Assembly (NCBI GenBank): GCA_945862225.1
Contig: CAMAXG010000005.1
Span: 1-33,721, forward strand
Length of the DNA stretch: 33,721 bases
Origin: Thermoflexus hugenholtzii JAD2
GTDB taxonomy: Bacteria > Chloroflexota > Limnocylindria > Limnocylindrales > Limnocylindraceae
Direction: 5' to 3'
Position 1 is the stretch's first letter; every line of letters begins with the position of its first letter. Below the pieces are notes generated by a model. It did not search any database and was not told where the DNA came from. It worked only from the letters and a program-made list of their open reading frames with translations. This document shows, one piece after another, positions 1 through 9,173 of this stretch. The position numbers and the translations under genes are program-made.

Positions 1-422
1 ATGGAGATGGTGGTGAGAACATCGGCCGCGGTTACCGTGGATCCGTCTTCCCAGTGTGCAGCAGGGTCAAGGGTGATCGTCCACGAGAGTCCATCGGCGG
101 CGACGCTCCACGTTGATGCGATATCTGGTTCTGGCCACCCGCTGGCATCAAGGCGGGTCAAGCTCCGATACGTCAGCGAGACGACGGCGCGATCCGCGGC
201 AGTCTCGGCGAAGAGTGGAAGTGGCGTTGAGGCGACCCCAACCACCCCCACGGTGAGCACCCCGTCGCCAGACGGCAACTCCCCGCCTGGCACGCCAACT
301 CCAGGAATCTGGGCGCTGACGAGGCCGAGTTGGGCTGCGCCAGCAAAGAGTGCGGCGGCGGCGAAGATCACCGCGACGATTTTGCGGGTGAGCCCCTGTC
401 GAGCGCTCTGTTGCCTACGCAC
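1..422 (-). CDS. ABC transporter substrate-binding protein, family 5 (oligopeptide-binding type), N-terminal part, runs off window
   Basis: Not in the ORF track. Reverse-complement translation from GTG (422-420) gives MRRQQSARQGLTRKIVAVIFAAAALFAG...LTVGVVGVASTPLPLFAETAADRAVVSLTYRSLTRLDASGWPEPDIASTWSVAADGLSWTITLDPAAHWEDGSTVTAADVLTTIS. This has a signal/TM segment and the typical SBP_bac_5 N-terminal pattern (W-x-V..DG..WT..L...HW.DG..vTA.DV). The exact start is uncertain. Confidence 0.8.
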   Translation of the reverse strand, partial: MRRQQSARQGLTRKIVAVIFAAAALFAGAAQLGLVSAQIPGVGVPGGELPSGDGVLTVGVVGVASTPLPLFAETAADRAVVSLTYRSLTRLDASGWPEPDIASTWSVAADGLSWTITLDPAAHWEDGSTVTAADVLTTIS

Positions 423-436
423 CAGGGCGGTCCGGC

Positions 437-658
437 TTAGTTCGTCTGGAGGTAGCCGAGCACCGAGAAGCCGACGAAGAGGATGATCAACGCAACCGTA
501 AATCGGAGGAGCTGGCGCTCAACACCACGGCGGGAACGGTACACGCTGGAATCCCCACCGAAGGCAGAGCTGAGGCCGATACCTCGGGACTGCATGAGGA
601 TGGCGATGATCAAAAAGATGCTGACGACGATCTGTCCGAGGGCGAGTACTGGATTCAT
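437..658 (-). CDS. secG: Preprotein translocase subunit SecG
   Basis: 73 aa, two hydrophobic segments, SecG-like 'QSRGIGLSSAFGGDSSVYRSRRGVERQL'. SD AGGAGG upstream of the ATG. Confidence 0.9.
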   Translation of the reverse strand: MNPVLALGQIVVSIFLIIAILMQSRGIGLSSAFGGDSSVYRSRRGVERQLLRFTVALIILFVGFSVLGYLQTN

Positions 659-703
659 AGGTCCTCCTAATGGACTATCGGTTGTTCGGCTAACTCTACC
701 ACC

Positions 704-720
704 CGACCCGCGAAGGGTCG
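704..720 (-). other. Perfect 6-bp stem-loop in the gpmI-secG intergenic region
   Basis: CGACCC-GCGAA-GGGTCG on the plus strand. No U-tract follows on the transcribed strand, so it is not a classical intrinsic terminator. Confidence 0.45.
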
Positions 721-728
721 CCTGCTGG

Positions 729-2273
729 CTAGGGTCGCAGGAGTGACTCCCCCGTCATCGCTGGGTCAGGGCGCAGGCCCATCAAGGCGCAGATCGTTGG
801 GGCAATATCCCGAAGGTCTCCCTCTGCCAGCGCTGGCCCGGAGCCCTCCCCGTACGCGACGAGGAGCGGAACGCGCTGCAGGGTGTGGCTCGTGAGCGGC
901 GTGCCGTCAGCGGCGCACATCTCCTCTGCATTGCCATGGTCACCCGTGATCAGCAGAGTGACACCCGACGCGGCTGCCGCAGCCGCAATCGCACCAATCG
1001 CACGGTCTGTCGCTTCACAGGCTCGCACCGTGGCGGCGAAGTCACCCGTATGCCCGACCATGTCGGGGTTCGCGATATTGGCAACGATGAACCTCTCCGC
1101 GCCGTCCTCAAGGGCGGTGACCACCGCTGTTGCGATCGCCTCCGCCTGCATCACAGGTGCCAGGTCGTATGTGGCGACGCGGTCGCTCGGTAGAAGCATG
1201 CGGCGCTCACCCGGGAACGCCTCTTCGACTCCGCCATTCAAGAAGTAGGTCACATGCGCGTACTTCTCTGTCTCTGCAACGTGCAACTGGCGCATGCCCG
1301 CGGCGGCAACAAGTCCGGCGAGCGACGGCACAACAGCCGGCCCGAAGATTGGCTGCACCAGCTCAAGTCCATCTCCCTCTCCGTAGGAGGTCATCCCCCA
1401 ACAGCGCACGGGAAGCGCGGCTGGACGGGACATCTCAGCGAACTCTCGTGCCGCGAGTGCGCGGATGAGCTGTCGTGCTCGATCGGCACGGAAGTTTGCA
1501 TGGATCACCACATCGGTTGGAGCGAATCGCGTCGTTGCTGTATCGCGTAGTGCCACCCTCGTTGGGAGAACGAACTCATCGCTCTCCCCACGCGCGTACG
1601 CCTCTTCGAGGGCACGCTCTGGGCTGCTGGCAAAGCGATCGCCGGTGAGGACGATGGTCTCCAACGCGGCGGCGGTGCGCTCCCAGCGGGCGTCGCGATC
1701 CATGCCGTAGTAGCGCCCACCGATGGTTGCAATCTGAGCAGATGGGGCCGCCTGGCTCATGCGCTGCTGGAACGATGCAAGCGCCGCGGCAGCAGAGCGT
1801 GGTGGCGTATCACGGCCATCGAGGAGGAGGTGGACAAGGATGCGCGGGACACCAGCCTCATGGGCGGCGCGCAGCACCTCGATCGCATGGCGGTCGTTGG
1901 CGTGTACCCCACCACTTCCAAGCAGTGTGATGACCTGGAGGCCACTCTCTTGCGCAGCGGCCAGCGCACTGCGGAGGCCACCCATCTGCGCAAACGAGCC
2001 GTCGGCAATCGCCGCATCGATGCGTGGAAGGTCTTGCGGTACGCGCTGTCCACTCCCAATGTTGAGATGCCCAACCTCGCTGTTCCCCATCTGGCCAGCG
2101 GGAAGCCCGACCGCTTCGCCGCTTGCTCCCAGTGTCGTGTGTGGGTGCTGCGCACAGAGCGCTCGCCAGTTCGGCATAGCGGCAGCAGCGATCGCGTCGC
2201 ATGCGCCGCCGGCACTGACGCCGAATCCGTCGATGATGATCAACGCCAGTCGAGGTGTGGCGCCTGACATCAC
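729..2273 (-). CDS. gpmI: 2,3-bisphosphoglycerate-independent phosphoglycerate mutase
   Basis: 'LIIIDGFG', 'GQMGNSEVGHLNIGSGQRVPQDL', 'DGRDTPP', 'ITGDHGNAEEM' motifs. ATG at 2270 (TGATG overlap with the tpiA stop) is the more likely start than GTG at 2273. Confidence 0.97.
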   Translation of the reverse strand: MMSGATPRLALIIIDGFGVSAGGACDAIAAAAMPNWRALCAQHPHTTLGASGEAVGLPAGQMGNSEVGHLNIGSGQRVPQDLPRIDAAIADGSFAQMGGLRSALAAAQESGLQVITLLGSGGVHANDRHAIEVLRAAHEAGVPRILVHLLLDGRDTPPRSAAAALASFQQRMSQAAPSAQIATIGGRYYGMDRDARWERTAAALETIVLTGDRFASSPERALEEAYARGESDEFVLPTRVALRDTATTRFAPTDVVIHANFRADRARQLIRALAAREFAEMSRPAALPVRCWGMTSYGEGDGLELVQPIFGPAVVPSLAGLVAAAGMRQLHVAETEKYAHVTYFLNGGVEEAFPGERRMLLPSDRVATYDLAPVMQAEAIATAVVTALEDGAERFIVANIANPDMVGHTGDFAATVRACEATDRAIGAIAAAAAASGVTLLITGDHGNAEEMCAADGTPLTSHTLQRVPLLVAYGEGSGPALAEGDLRDIAPTICALMGLRPDPAMTGESLLRP

Positions 2274-3091
2274 GCAGGCTCCGTGACGGTCAAGGCCGCG
2301 CGCACGATTGCAGCGAAGCGATCAGCGCTGAGAGATGCCCCGCCCACAAGAAGGCCATCGAGACCCGTACGCACCGCACGCGTGCCGAACCACGTTGCCG
2401 CCGAAGCGGCGTCAACGGAGCCGCCGTAGAGCACGGGGAGCTCTTCGCGATTGAGTGCGTTCCGCAGGCCGCTGGCAACCGCCTCGGCAACTGCCAGTGA
2501 GGCTGGGTTGCCCGAGCCGATCGCCCAGACTGGTTCGTAGGCGATCACGAGCCCGGAGGCGAAGAGTTGTGCCGCGCTGCACCCGGCGCGCTCCGCTGCG
2601 GCGAAGGCCGCCGAACATTGGGCTTGCACGTAGGTGACGCGCGCGGTGATCTCCGCGTTCGGAAGGTCATCGCCGAGGCAGAGCACAGGAGCCAACCCGG
2701 CCGCCACCACTCGAGCCAGCTTGCCTCCAACTACCTCATCAGTCTCGGCATGGTCGCGTCGACGTTCCGAGTGGCCGACGAGCACGGCAGGGGCGATTCC
2801 AACGAGATGATCTGCGGGGATCTCGCCCGTGAACGCTCCCGCACTGTTGAGTGAGGCATCTTGCGCGGCAACCTCTACTCCGGCCTCGGGGTACTCGCGC
2901 CGGAGTAGCGAGGCGACTGGGACGAGGCCGAGCGCACTCGGGGCAAGCAGGAGGCGAAGGTTCGCGGGTCGACCAGCAGCCTGGAGTGCGCCCCCCACCT
3001 CTTGCGCAATTGCCTTCGCGAGCGCGACCTCTTCGCTTGGCGGAAGGTTCGCCTTCCAGTTCGCAATAACCGTGATCTGCCGACTCTTCAT
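2270..3091 (-). CDS. tpiA: Triosephosphate isomerase
   Basis: 'VIANWKAN', 'VGHSERR', 'IAYEPVWAIGSG', 'LYGGSVDAASA', 'DGLLVGGASL'. The track ORF extends to 3373, but the homologous start is MKSRQITVIANWKAN at 3091. Confidence 0.96.
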   Translation of the reverse strand: MKSRQITVIANWKANLPPSEEVALAKAIAQEVGGALQAAGRPANLRLLLAPSALGLVPVASLLRREYPEAGVEVAAQDASLNSAGAFTGEIPADHLVGIAPAVLVGHSERRRDHAETDEVVGGKLARVVAAGLAPVLCLGDDLPNAEITARVTYVQAQCSAAFAAAERAGCSAAQLFASGLVIAYEPVWAIGSGNPASLAVAEAVASGLRNALNREELPVLYGGSVDAASAATWFGTRAVRTGLDGLLVGGASLSADRFAAIVRAALTVTEPA

Positions 3092-3098
3092 GCGTGAA

Positions 3099-3938
3099 TC
3101 ATCGCAGAGGTTGCCCAGCTGAGTGGCCGCCTCCCTGTGCCGCACTGACACGGCGCTCAATCTCAGCGAGAGCCCGCTGCACCGTGGAGCGCGCCAGATC
3201 GAGGTCGGCAGCAAGCTCGGAGAGGGTTGCATCGGGGGCTCCCGATCGCGCGCGAGCGACCCGCGCGTGCACTCCATCTGCCTGCAGAAGATCCTCCTCC
3301 AGCGCCGAGGTGCAGGCTCGTGCCTGTCGCATCCCGGCGTGCACCGCACGCGTGAGGTTCGCAGTCTCAGCATTCACGCTGCGATTCAAGCTTCCACGCA
3401 TCTCTCTGCCCACCCCGCGAGCCTCCATCTCCGCGACTGCCGCAGTTGCACCGAGTCGCCGCAGCAGGTCGATCAGTACATCGCGGCCCTTCCAAACAAG
3501 CAGCCCCTTGCCGCGTCGTTCGCGACGGTGTCCGCCGAGCTGATCTCGTTCAGTTAGCCGAGCAAGATCGGTCGCCTCTGCCGAGGAGACGTTGATCTCA
3601 AGGTGCACACTCCCCGAGGCCAGTGAGAGAGATCCTCGCGCGAGGAGTCGACCGCGCAGGAGTGCCAGTCGACAGTGCTGCGCCGATCGCGCACCAGCCA
3701 AGTCAGCGGCACAACGCTCAGCCTGACTCCGTGGCGACCCGGCCCAGCCTCTCTCCGCTCCGCGCTGCGCGAGCTCCGTGCCGAGCTCATGCACCGCGCG
3801 TGCCAGCGAGACATCAACGCGACGACCTGAGTCGGCGAGTGCAGCGAGTTGGGCTTGAATGCAGCAGGTGCGCGCCGGTCGGATCGCCGCCAGCTCATGA
3901 CGGATGGAGGCGACGAGGTCTGCCTCCCCCCGACTCAT
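3099..3938 (-). CDS. whiA: WhiA-family DNA-binding protein (LAGLIDADG-like domain plus HTH)
   Basis: 'LRGRLLARGSLSLASGSVHLEI' LAGLIDADG-like element and 'NRSVNAETANLTRAVHAGMRQ' near the C-terminal HTH. Position directly after yvcK matches the conserved rapZ-yvcK-whiA order. Confidence 0.88.
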   Translation of the reverse strand: MSRGEADLVASIRHELAAIRPARTCCIQAQLAALADSGRRVDVSLARAVHELGTELAQRGAERGWAGSPRSQAERCAADLAGARSAQHCRLALLRGRLLARGSLSLASGSVHLEINVSSAEATDLARLTERDQLGGHRRERRGKGLLVWKGRDVLIDLLRRLGATAAVAEMEARGVGREMRGSLNRSVNAETANLTRAVHAGMRQARACTSALEEDLLQADGVHARVARARSGAPDATLSELAADLDLARSTVQRALAEIERRVSAAQGGGHSAGQPLR

Positions 3939-5233
3939 CGTGTGCGTCGAGGCTCGCGGAGTGGGAGGCGGAGGAGCGCGCGCGAGAGCAGGTTCGGCTC
4001 ATGCAAGTGCGGCGTTCGCCGGGAGGCAATATCACGAATGAAGAGTGGCGGGCGCTTACGGCCCTCGGCATCGGTGGCGTGGTGCAGCGTCGGCGTAATC
4101 GGAATGCCTCCCACTGCACCTACGCGACGGGAACTTGCAGAGGTGGCGAGGATGCCGTCAATGAGACCCGACGCCCCATGCGCCTCGAGTGCTGCGAGAT
4201 GGGCATCGAGATCCATCCCTTCCGTCTCCCCCTCTTGCTCATCAACGTTCGCCACCCACACCAGCGGCGCACGGCGTGCCTGTAGCGCCGCCAGAATCTC
4301 TGGCACAAGCAGATGCGGGATGACGCTCGTGTAGAGCGAACCGGGGCCGAGCACGATGAGGTCGGCTTGCTGAATCGCAGTGATCGCTGACGGTGTTGCC
4401 CGTGCCCCCTCCGGGTCGATCCGCATGCGATCAATGTGGCGAGTACGAGCCAGTTGCGCCTGACCACGAACGGTCGCGCCATCTGTCGTGGTACCGATCA
4501 GCTCTAACGCGACGGTCGTACCCGGAATCACCTCTCCGCGAACATTCAGGATGCGATGCACGCGCGCAACGCCACGCTCAAGGTCACCCCTCTCTTGGTG
4601 AATTGCCGCTGCAAGCAAGAGGTTGCCAATCGCGTGCCCGCGCGGTGCGCCAGGCTCAGCCGGAAGTCGGAAGCGCAGCAGATCGGCGGCGGTGGACTCT
4701 GCATCCGAGAGGGCCACGAGGCAGTTCCGCAAATCACCAACGGGAGGGATGCCGAGTTGCTCGCGCAGCACGCCCGATGATCCGCCGTCGTCTCCCATCG
4801 AAACGATCGCAGTGAGATGCGCTGTTTCAAGCTTTAGGCCACGAAGCGCGGTTCCAAGCCCAGTACCGCCACCAAGCACCACCACGCGGCGGCCGCGCGC
4901 CAGCCTGCGACGGCGCTCCAGCAACTCAAGGAGTGACACCCCTGGTCGGTCGGTGCGATACGGCAGGATTGCCGCCCGTGCCAACCCAACGAGCCCTGCC
5001 CCAACCAGGAGGAGGCCGAAGGCGGCCGCAGCAGCGGCGCGAACCATCGGATCAAGATCTCGAAGGGCGACCACTTCTGCGATCTGCACGAGTGGGTCTG
5101 GGAGCTGCGCGCCAGTCGCAAGCGCACGGATCCCACTGAGTGCCCCGAGGGCGATTGTTCCCGCACCAAGGAACGCCAAGAGCAGCCAACGCTTAACCCC
5201 AAGACCAGGCTTCAGCCAGCCGAGTCGACTCAC
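3935..5233 (-). CDS. yvcK: YvcK/CofD-like gluconeogenesis factor with N-terminal TM extension
   Basis: 'VVVLGGGTGLGTALRGLK', 'AIVSMGDDGGSSGVLREQLGIPPVGDLRNCLVALSD', 'VLGPGSLYTSVIPHLLVPEI', 'VANVDEQEGETEGM'. Confidence 0.95.
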   Translation of the reverse strand: MSRLGWLKPGLGVKRWLLLAFLGAGTIALGALSGIRALATGAQLPDPLVQIAEVVALRDLDPMVRAAAAAAFGLLLVGAGLVGLARAAILPYRTDRPGVSLLELLERRRRLARGRRVVVLGGGTGLGTALRGLKLETAHLTAIVSMGDDGGSSGVLREQLGIPPVGDLRNCLVALSDAESTAADLLRFRLPAEPGAPRGHAIGNLLLAAAIHQERGDLERGVARVHRILNVRGEVIPGTTVALELIGTTTDGATVRGQAQLARTRHIDRMRIDPEGARATPSAITAIQQADLIVLGPGSLYTSVIPHLLVPEILAALQARRAPLVWVANVDEQEGETEGMDLDAHLAALEAHGASGLIDGILATSASSRRVGAVGGIPITPTLHHATDAEGRKRPPLFIRDIASRRTPHLHEPNLLSRALLRLPLREPRRTR

Positions 5234-5236
5234 CGC

Positions 5237-6127
5237 TTAGGTGCGCTCCACATCTCGGTGGTGCACGTGGACGGTGTGGGCGCCCGCCTGGGCCCGCAGC
5301 TTTTCAGCCAGCGACTCGCTGATCGCCACCGAGCGGTGGCGGCCGCCGGTGCAGCCGATTGCGATGCTCAGTCGTCCACGACCATCGCTGAGGTAGGTTT
5401 CAAGAGTGGCAGAGATAAACACCGCGATTGCCGCCTCAACCGACACCCCGACCGGATCGTTCAGCACGTAGGTAGCGACCTCTCGATCGCGACCATCCTT
5501 CGGTCGCAGCTCCGGGACCCAATGGGGATTTGCCACAGATCGCACGTCAAAGAGCAGATCCGAATCGAGAGGAATCCCGTGCTTGAATCCGAAACTGGTG
5601 AGGTGCACTGAGATGGAGGCATCCCCGCCCAACACTTCCTGCACCAAGCGATCGCGCAGCTCCCGTGCGGCAAGATCGCTCGTATCAATCACGGCATCAG
5701 CGCTCTCACGTGACGCGCTGAGGAGGGAGCGCTCCGCGCGAATGGCTCCAGCAACGTCGCTCGGCGCATCAATCGGCCCACCGAGTGGGTGCCGATGTCG
5801 AGTCTCACTAAATCGTCGAATCAGCACATCGTCGCGTGCATCAAGGTAGATCACGCGGCTCTCAAGGCCCATCGCTGTACTTGCGTCACGAACCGCGTCA
5901 ATAGCGGCGCGCGGATCGCCATCCCTGGCATCAATGACGAGACAGAGGCGCGCGAACCGCTCAGGCTGCAGCTGGATCTTCTCTAGGAGTGCGGGAATCA
6001 AATCATTCGGCATGTTGTCGATCGTGCGGAATCCGACATCTTCTAGCGATTTTGTTGCCGTGCTCTTCCCGGCACCCGACAGTCCGGTCAAGACCACAAT
6101 CTTATGCGAGGCTGCAGGCGTGACCAC
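5237..6127 (-). CDS. rapZ: RapZ/YvcJ nucleotide-binding protein
   Basis: Walker A 'LTGLSGAGKSTA', 'GFRTIDNMP', C-terminal 'IAIGCTGGRHRSVAISE'. Adjacent to yvcK and whiA. Confidence 0.96.
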   Translation of the reverse strand: MVTPAASHKIVVLTGLSGAGKSTATKSLEDVGFRTIDNMPNDLIPALLEKIQLQPERFARLCLVIDARDGDPRAAIDAVRDASTAMGLESRVIYLDARDDVLIRRFSETRHRHPLGGPIDAPSDVAGAIRAERSLLSASRESADAVIDTSDLAARELRDRLVQEVLGGDASISVHLTSFGFKHGIPLDSDLLFDVRSVANPHWVPELRPKDGRDREVATYVLNDPVGVSVEAAIAVFISATLETYLSDGRGRLSIAIGCTGGRHRSVAISESLAEKLRAQAGAHTVHVHHRDVERT

Positions 6128-6843
6128 TAGCGCCCCCCTGCTCGAACGAGCCAGATCGAGAGCTCGTAGAGGAGGTAAAGCACCACGCCAAGCACGATCG
6201 GGCTGATGAGATCTGTTCCCGGCGTGGCGAAGGCGCCCACAACTACGGCGAGAACGAGCGCATTTCGTCGCCAGCGACGGAGCTTCGCTGATGTGACAAC
6301 GCCAACGCGCGCAAGAAAGACCAGCAAGATCGGGTACTCCGTCGCAAGCCCGAACACGAGCATGAGTGATCCGACAAATCCAAAGTAGCGATCAGCGGCA
6401 ATCAGTGGGGTGAGATCGTCGGTCGCAAAGGAGAGGAGGAAGCTCACCGCAAAGGGCAACACCACCCACGCGACGGCAACGCCAACGACAAACAGGAGGA
6501 GTGCGAGCGGGATCCATGGCCGCGCCGCACGACGCTCCGAGTCAGTCAGACCTGGACGAATAAATGCCCATGCCTGCCAGAGCCAGATCGGCATCGCCAG
6601 CGCCACACCGCCGATAAAGCTGAGTTGCATACGAATACCAAACGCATCACCAACACCGACAAAGAAGAGTGGCGTGTCGCCAAGCGGTGCACGCAGCAGC
6701 GCGATGAGGGTGTCGCACCAGGCGAAGGTGAAGATTGCACCGACGACAACCGCGGCAAGGGCGATGCCGACACGCCGGCGCAGCTCTTTAAGGTGCTGAA
6801 CGAGCGGCGCTGGTTCGTCGCTTACCTGACGGGAGCGAGGCAT
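6127..6843 (-). CDS. tatC: Sec-independent protein translocase TatC
   Basis: 'LVQHLKELRRRVGIALAAVVVG', multiple TMs, 'GLATEYPILLVFLARVGVVTSAKLRRWRRNALV'. Confidence 0.95.
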   Translation of the reverse strand: MPRSRQVSDEPAPLVQHLKELRRRVGIALAAVVVGAIFTFAWCDTLIALLRAPLGDTPLFFVGVGDAFGIRMQLSFIGGVALAMPIWLWQAWAFIRPGLTDSERRAARPWIPLALLLFVVGVAVAWVVLPFAVSFLLSFATDDLTPLIAADRYFGFVGSLMLVFGLATEYPILLVFLARVGVVTSAKLRRWRRNALVLAVVVGAFATPGTDLISPIVLGVVLYLLYELSIWLVRAGGR

Positions 6844-6861
6844 AATCGGCTCGAACCGACG

Positions 6862-7077
6862 TTACGCCTTTCGCTTTGGGCGCGATGCTGTGGTGCGCTT
6901 TACCGCCTTCTTTGCACGCGGCTTAGCCGGTGCAGTGGAGGTACCTGAAGTTGCCTCCTTAAACTCCCGGAAGGAGTTACCCACGGCCTTGCCGATCTCT
7001 GGCAGCTTCCCTGGCCCGAAGACCAAGAGCACAACGGCGAGGATCAGGATCAGTTCAAATGGTCCGACGTTTGGCAT
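6862..7077 (-). CDS. tatA: Twin-arginine translocase TatA/TatE family subunit
   Basis: 71 aa, '[39 protein letters not shown]', basic C-terminus. SD GAGGAGG upstream. Confidence 0.95.
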   Translation of the reverse strand: MPNVGPFELILILAVVLLVFGPGKLPEIGKAVGNSFREFKEATSGTSTAPAKPRAKKAVKRTTASRPKRKA

Positions 7078-7107
7078 TGGAAACCTCCTCGTAGTGGGCT
7101 GGCGCCC

Positions 7108-7968
7108 TTAGGGGGCGAGTATAGCGAGGCGACGCCCCCACTCTGCTGCTGCAGCGCCCAGCGCCTCTTCCACCCGCTCGTCCGCCACGCCGGCATCGCT
7201 GATCCCCCGCCCGACGTTCACGAGGAGCCCCCTCCCGACTACGCCGCTGCCAGGGGCGGTCGTTGCGCCGCCATCAGCGGTGACTGCATTTGCCTCACCC
7301 CCCTGCGCCCCAACTCCAGGAACCAGAAGCGGGAGGCCAGAGGCCGCCGCTCGCACCTGGCGAAGTGCCGCCGCATCGGTCGCACCTACCACCAGTCCAA
7401 TTCGGCCAGCCACACCCTCTGCGCGACGCCCGGCGAGTCTCGCCACTCGCTCTGCCAGCGTCTCCTCTGGGTCCGTATCGCTGGCACCGACTCGAAGGCT
7501 CTGCAGCTCAGCAGATTCGGGATTTGATGTGCGGCAGAGAAGGTAGGTGAACCTGTCCGTGCGATCGAGAAAGGGGGCGAGCGCTCCGATCCCTAGATAC
7601 GGATTAGCCGTCACCGCATCGGCGCCGAGCACATCGAAGAGGGCGACCCCCTGAGCCACAACCGTTGCCCCAATATCCCCCCGCTTGGCGTCAACGATGA
7701 GCGGAATCTCCGCTGGAATCTGCCGACGCACGTGCTCGGCCAGTCGCATCCCTTCACTACCGAGCGCCTCAAAGTAGGCAAGGTTCATCTTGAACGCAGC
7801 CGCATGTGGCATGGCGGCAGCAATCAACGTATCAATCCAGCGCTCAATCCCAGCATGCGATTCACGAAATGTCACCGGAAGCGCTGAGGGGACCGGATCA
7901 ATACCGACACAGAGAAGTGAACCAGCCCGTGCCGTTGATGCGCCAAGTAGGTCGAGATATCGACTCAT
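7108..7968 (-). CDS. pyrF: Orotidine 5'-phosphate decarboxylase (type 2)
   Basis: 'LLCVGIDPVPSALP', 'AFKMNLAYFEALG', 'IPLIVDAKRGDIGAT', 'LLVPGVGAQGG'. Likely start is MSRYLDLLG at 7968, overlapping the upstream gene by 4 nt; the track ORF starts at 8013. Confidence 0.95.
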   Translation of the reverse strand: MSRYLDLLGASTARAGSLLCVGIDPVPSALPVTFRESHAGIERWIDTLIAAAMPHAAAFKMNLAYFEALGSEGMRLAEHVRRQIPAEIPLIVDAKRGDIGATVVAQGVALFDVLGADAVTANPYLGIGALAPFLDRTDRFTYLLCRTSNPESAELQSLRVGASDTDPEETLAERVARLAGRRAEGVAGRIGLVVGATDAAALRQVRAAASGLPLLVPGVGAQGGEANAVTADGGATTAPGSGVVGRGLLVNVGRGISDAGVADERVEEALGAAAAEWGRRLAILAP

Positions 7969-9173
7969 GGCGCTGGGCTCCCTGTGACTGGTGCCGTGTT
8001 TAGGATCCCCCATGCCGGCCGAACGTTTGGGTCAACAGGGTCGCGGAGGGGGCTCACGATCACTGGTGGGTTTGGAATGCCAGATGGCGCAACGCTAAAT
8101 GAGGCGAGGTTGAGACTCGCCTGACTCCCGTTTGCAGAGAGGTACGCCAGCTGCGCGCCGTTTGGCGACCAAGCCGGAGCCCACGACTTGCCCGTGCGCG
8201 TCATCTCTAGGACAACCTCGCCCGTCACGACGTTCATGATCACAACGTCAGTGCCGCGCGTCGAAATGCGTGTCGCGGCGATCCAGCGACCATCAGGGCT
8301 GATTGCTGGTTGCACGAGCCCCTTCTCACCGATGCGAGTCGTGCTCTTCTTGGCGATGTTGTACCGAATGATGCGCGATGACGACGATCCCTCAGAGAGA
8401 CCGTTCTGGACGTAGTAGAGCGCCGAGCCGTCGGGGCTCCAGACGGGATCCTGATGACCAAACGGGGCGACATGCGGAAGAGACGGCGTTGAGATTGCGG
8501 AGCCGTCACTGCTGAGAATACGAACCACGACATCCGTGCCGAGGGTACGACCACGATAGTCCGTTGCAACCGCGATGCGTCCATCACTGGCAAGTGCAGG
8601 ACCGTACATGAAACCCGACCAGTTCAGCGCTGGTCGAGAGCCGAGGATCAGGCCATCAAAGATCACCTCTTCGTTGCCGCCATATGCCGAAAGCCGAAGC
8701 AGGGTGGGAACCTTCATCTCGTACTTCTGTACGCTTCCACTCCCAAGGAGACGGCCGCCCACCTCGGTGCGGTGTCGAACGGCATAGAGCCAGACGCCAT
8801 CGGTGCTCCAGGCAAGCTCAGCGTCAGTGGTTGAGGTCGTTAACTGGCGGAGCCCTGTTCCGCTGACGCTCCAGATGGAGCCACCGCGACCGAAGGCAAT
8901 CGTTCCGTCAACCGTGACCCCCGCCGTCACCTCAGGTCCACCATCAGGATTTTCTGATGAGGCTGGCGTGCTGAGCGAAAGGCCAACGAGGCTCCCCGCT
9001 GCCAGCAGGACGAGCAGGAGTGCGGCAATGATCGGAGCGGGATTCAGCGATGGGCGCTGGGCACCGTCACGGCTCATCAAATCGCGATTCGTTGGCGGCT
9101 TCGCGCCATGGAACGGTTGTGGTGCCGCTCGACGTGTGCGCTGCAGTGGCCGAAGTGAACGCTTCTCACTCAT
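7965..9173 (-). CDS. Membrane-anchored TolB/PD40-type beta-propeller protein
   Basis: N-terminal TM 'APIIAALLLVLLAAGSLVGL' followed by repeats such as 'PVWSPDGSALYYV', 'AISPDGRWIAATR', 'PAWSPNGAQLAYLS'. Confidence 0.82.
   Translation of the reverse strand: MSEKRSLRPLQRTRRAAPQPFHGAKPPTNRDLMSRDGAQRPSLNPAPIIAALLLVLLAAGSLVGLSLSTPASSENPDGGPEVTAGVTVDGTIAFGRGGSIWSVSGTGLRQLTTSTTDAELAWSTDGVWLYAVRHRTEVGGRLLGSGSVQKYEMKVPTLLRLSAYGGNEEVIFDGLILGSRPALNWSGFMYGPALASDGRIAVATDYRGRTLGTDVVVRILSSDGSAISTPSLPHVAPFGHQDPVWSPDGSALYYVQNGLSEGSSSSRIIRYNIAKKSTTRIGEKGLVQPAISPDGRWIAATRISTRGTDVVIMNVVTGEVVLEMTRTGKSWAPAWSPNGAQLAYLSANGSQASLNLASFSVAPSGIPNPPVIVSPLRDPVDPNVRPAWGILNTAPVTGSPAP

Noticed and set aside
2290-2490. Short alternative-frame minus-strand ORFs inside tpiA, gpmI, uvrC and others
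   Set aside because: Shadow ORFs fully inside confident CDSs, with no independent SD or motifs.
2270-3373. N-terminally extended TpiA (367 aa), RecJ (635 aa, start inside secF), UvrB (805 aa, start inside coaE) and PyrF (301 aa)
   Set aside because: The extensions overlap upstream genes and are atypical. Family-consistent starts exist at 3091, 10957 (GTG), 20820 (GTG) and 7968.
3099-3938. LAGLIDADG-like motif as a homing endonuclease/intein
   Set aside because: The protein has WhiA architecture and sits after yvcK. WhiA is a known non-catalytic LAGLIDADG derivative.
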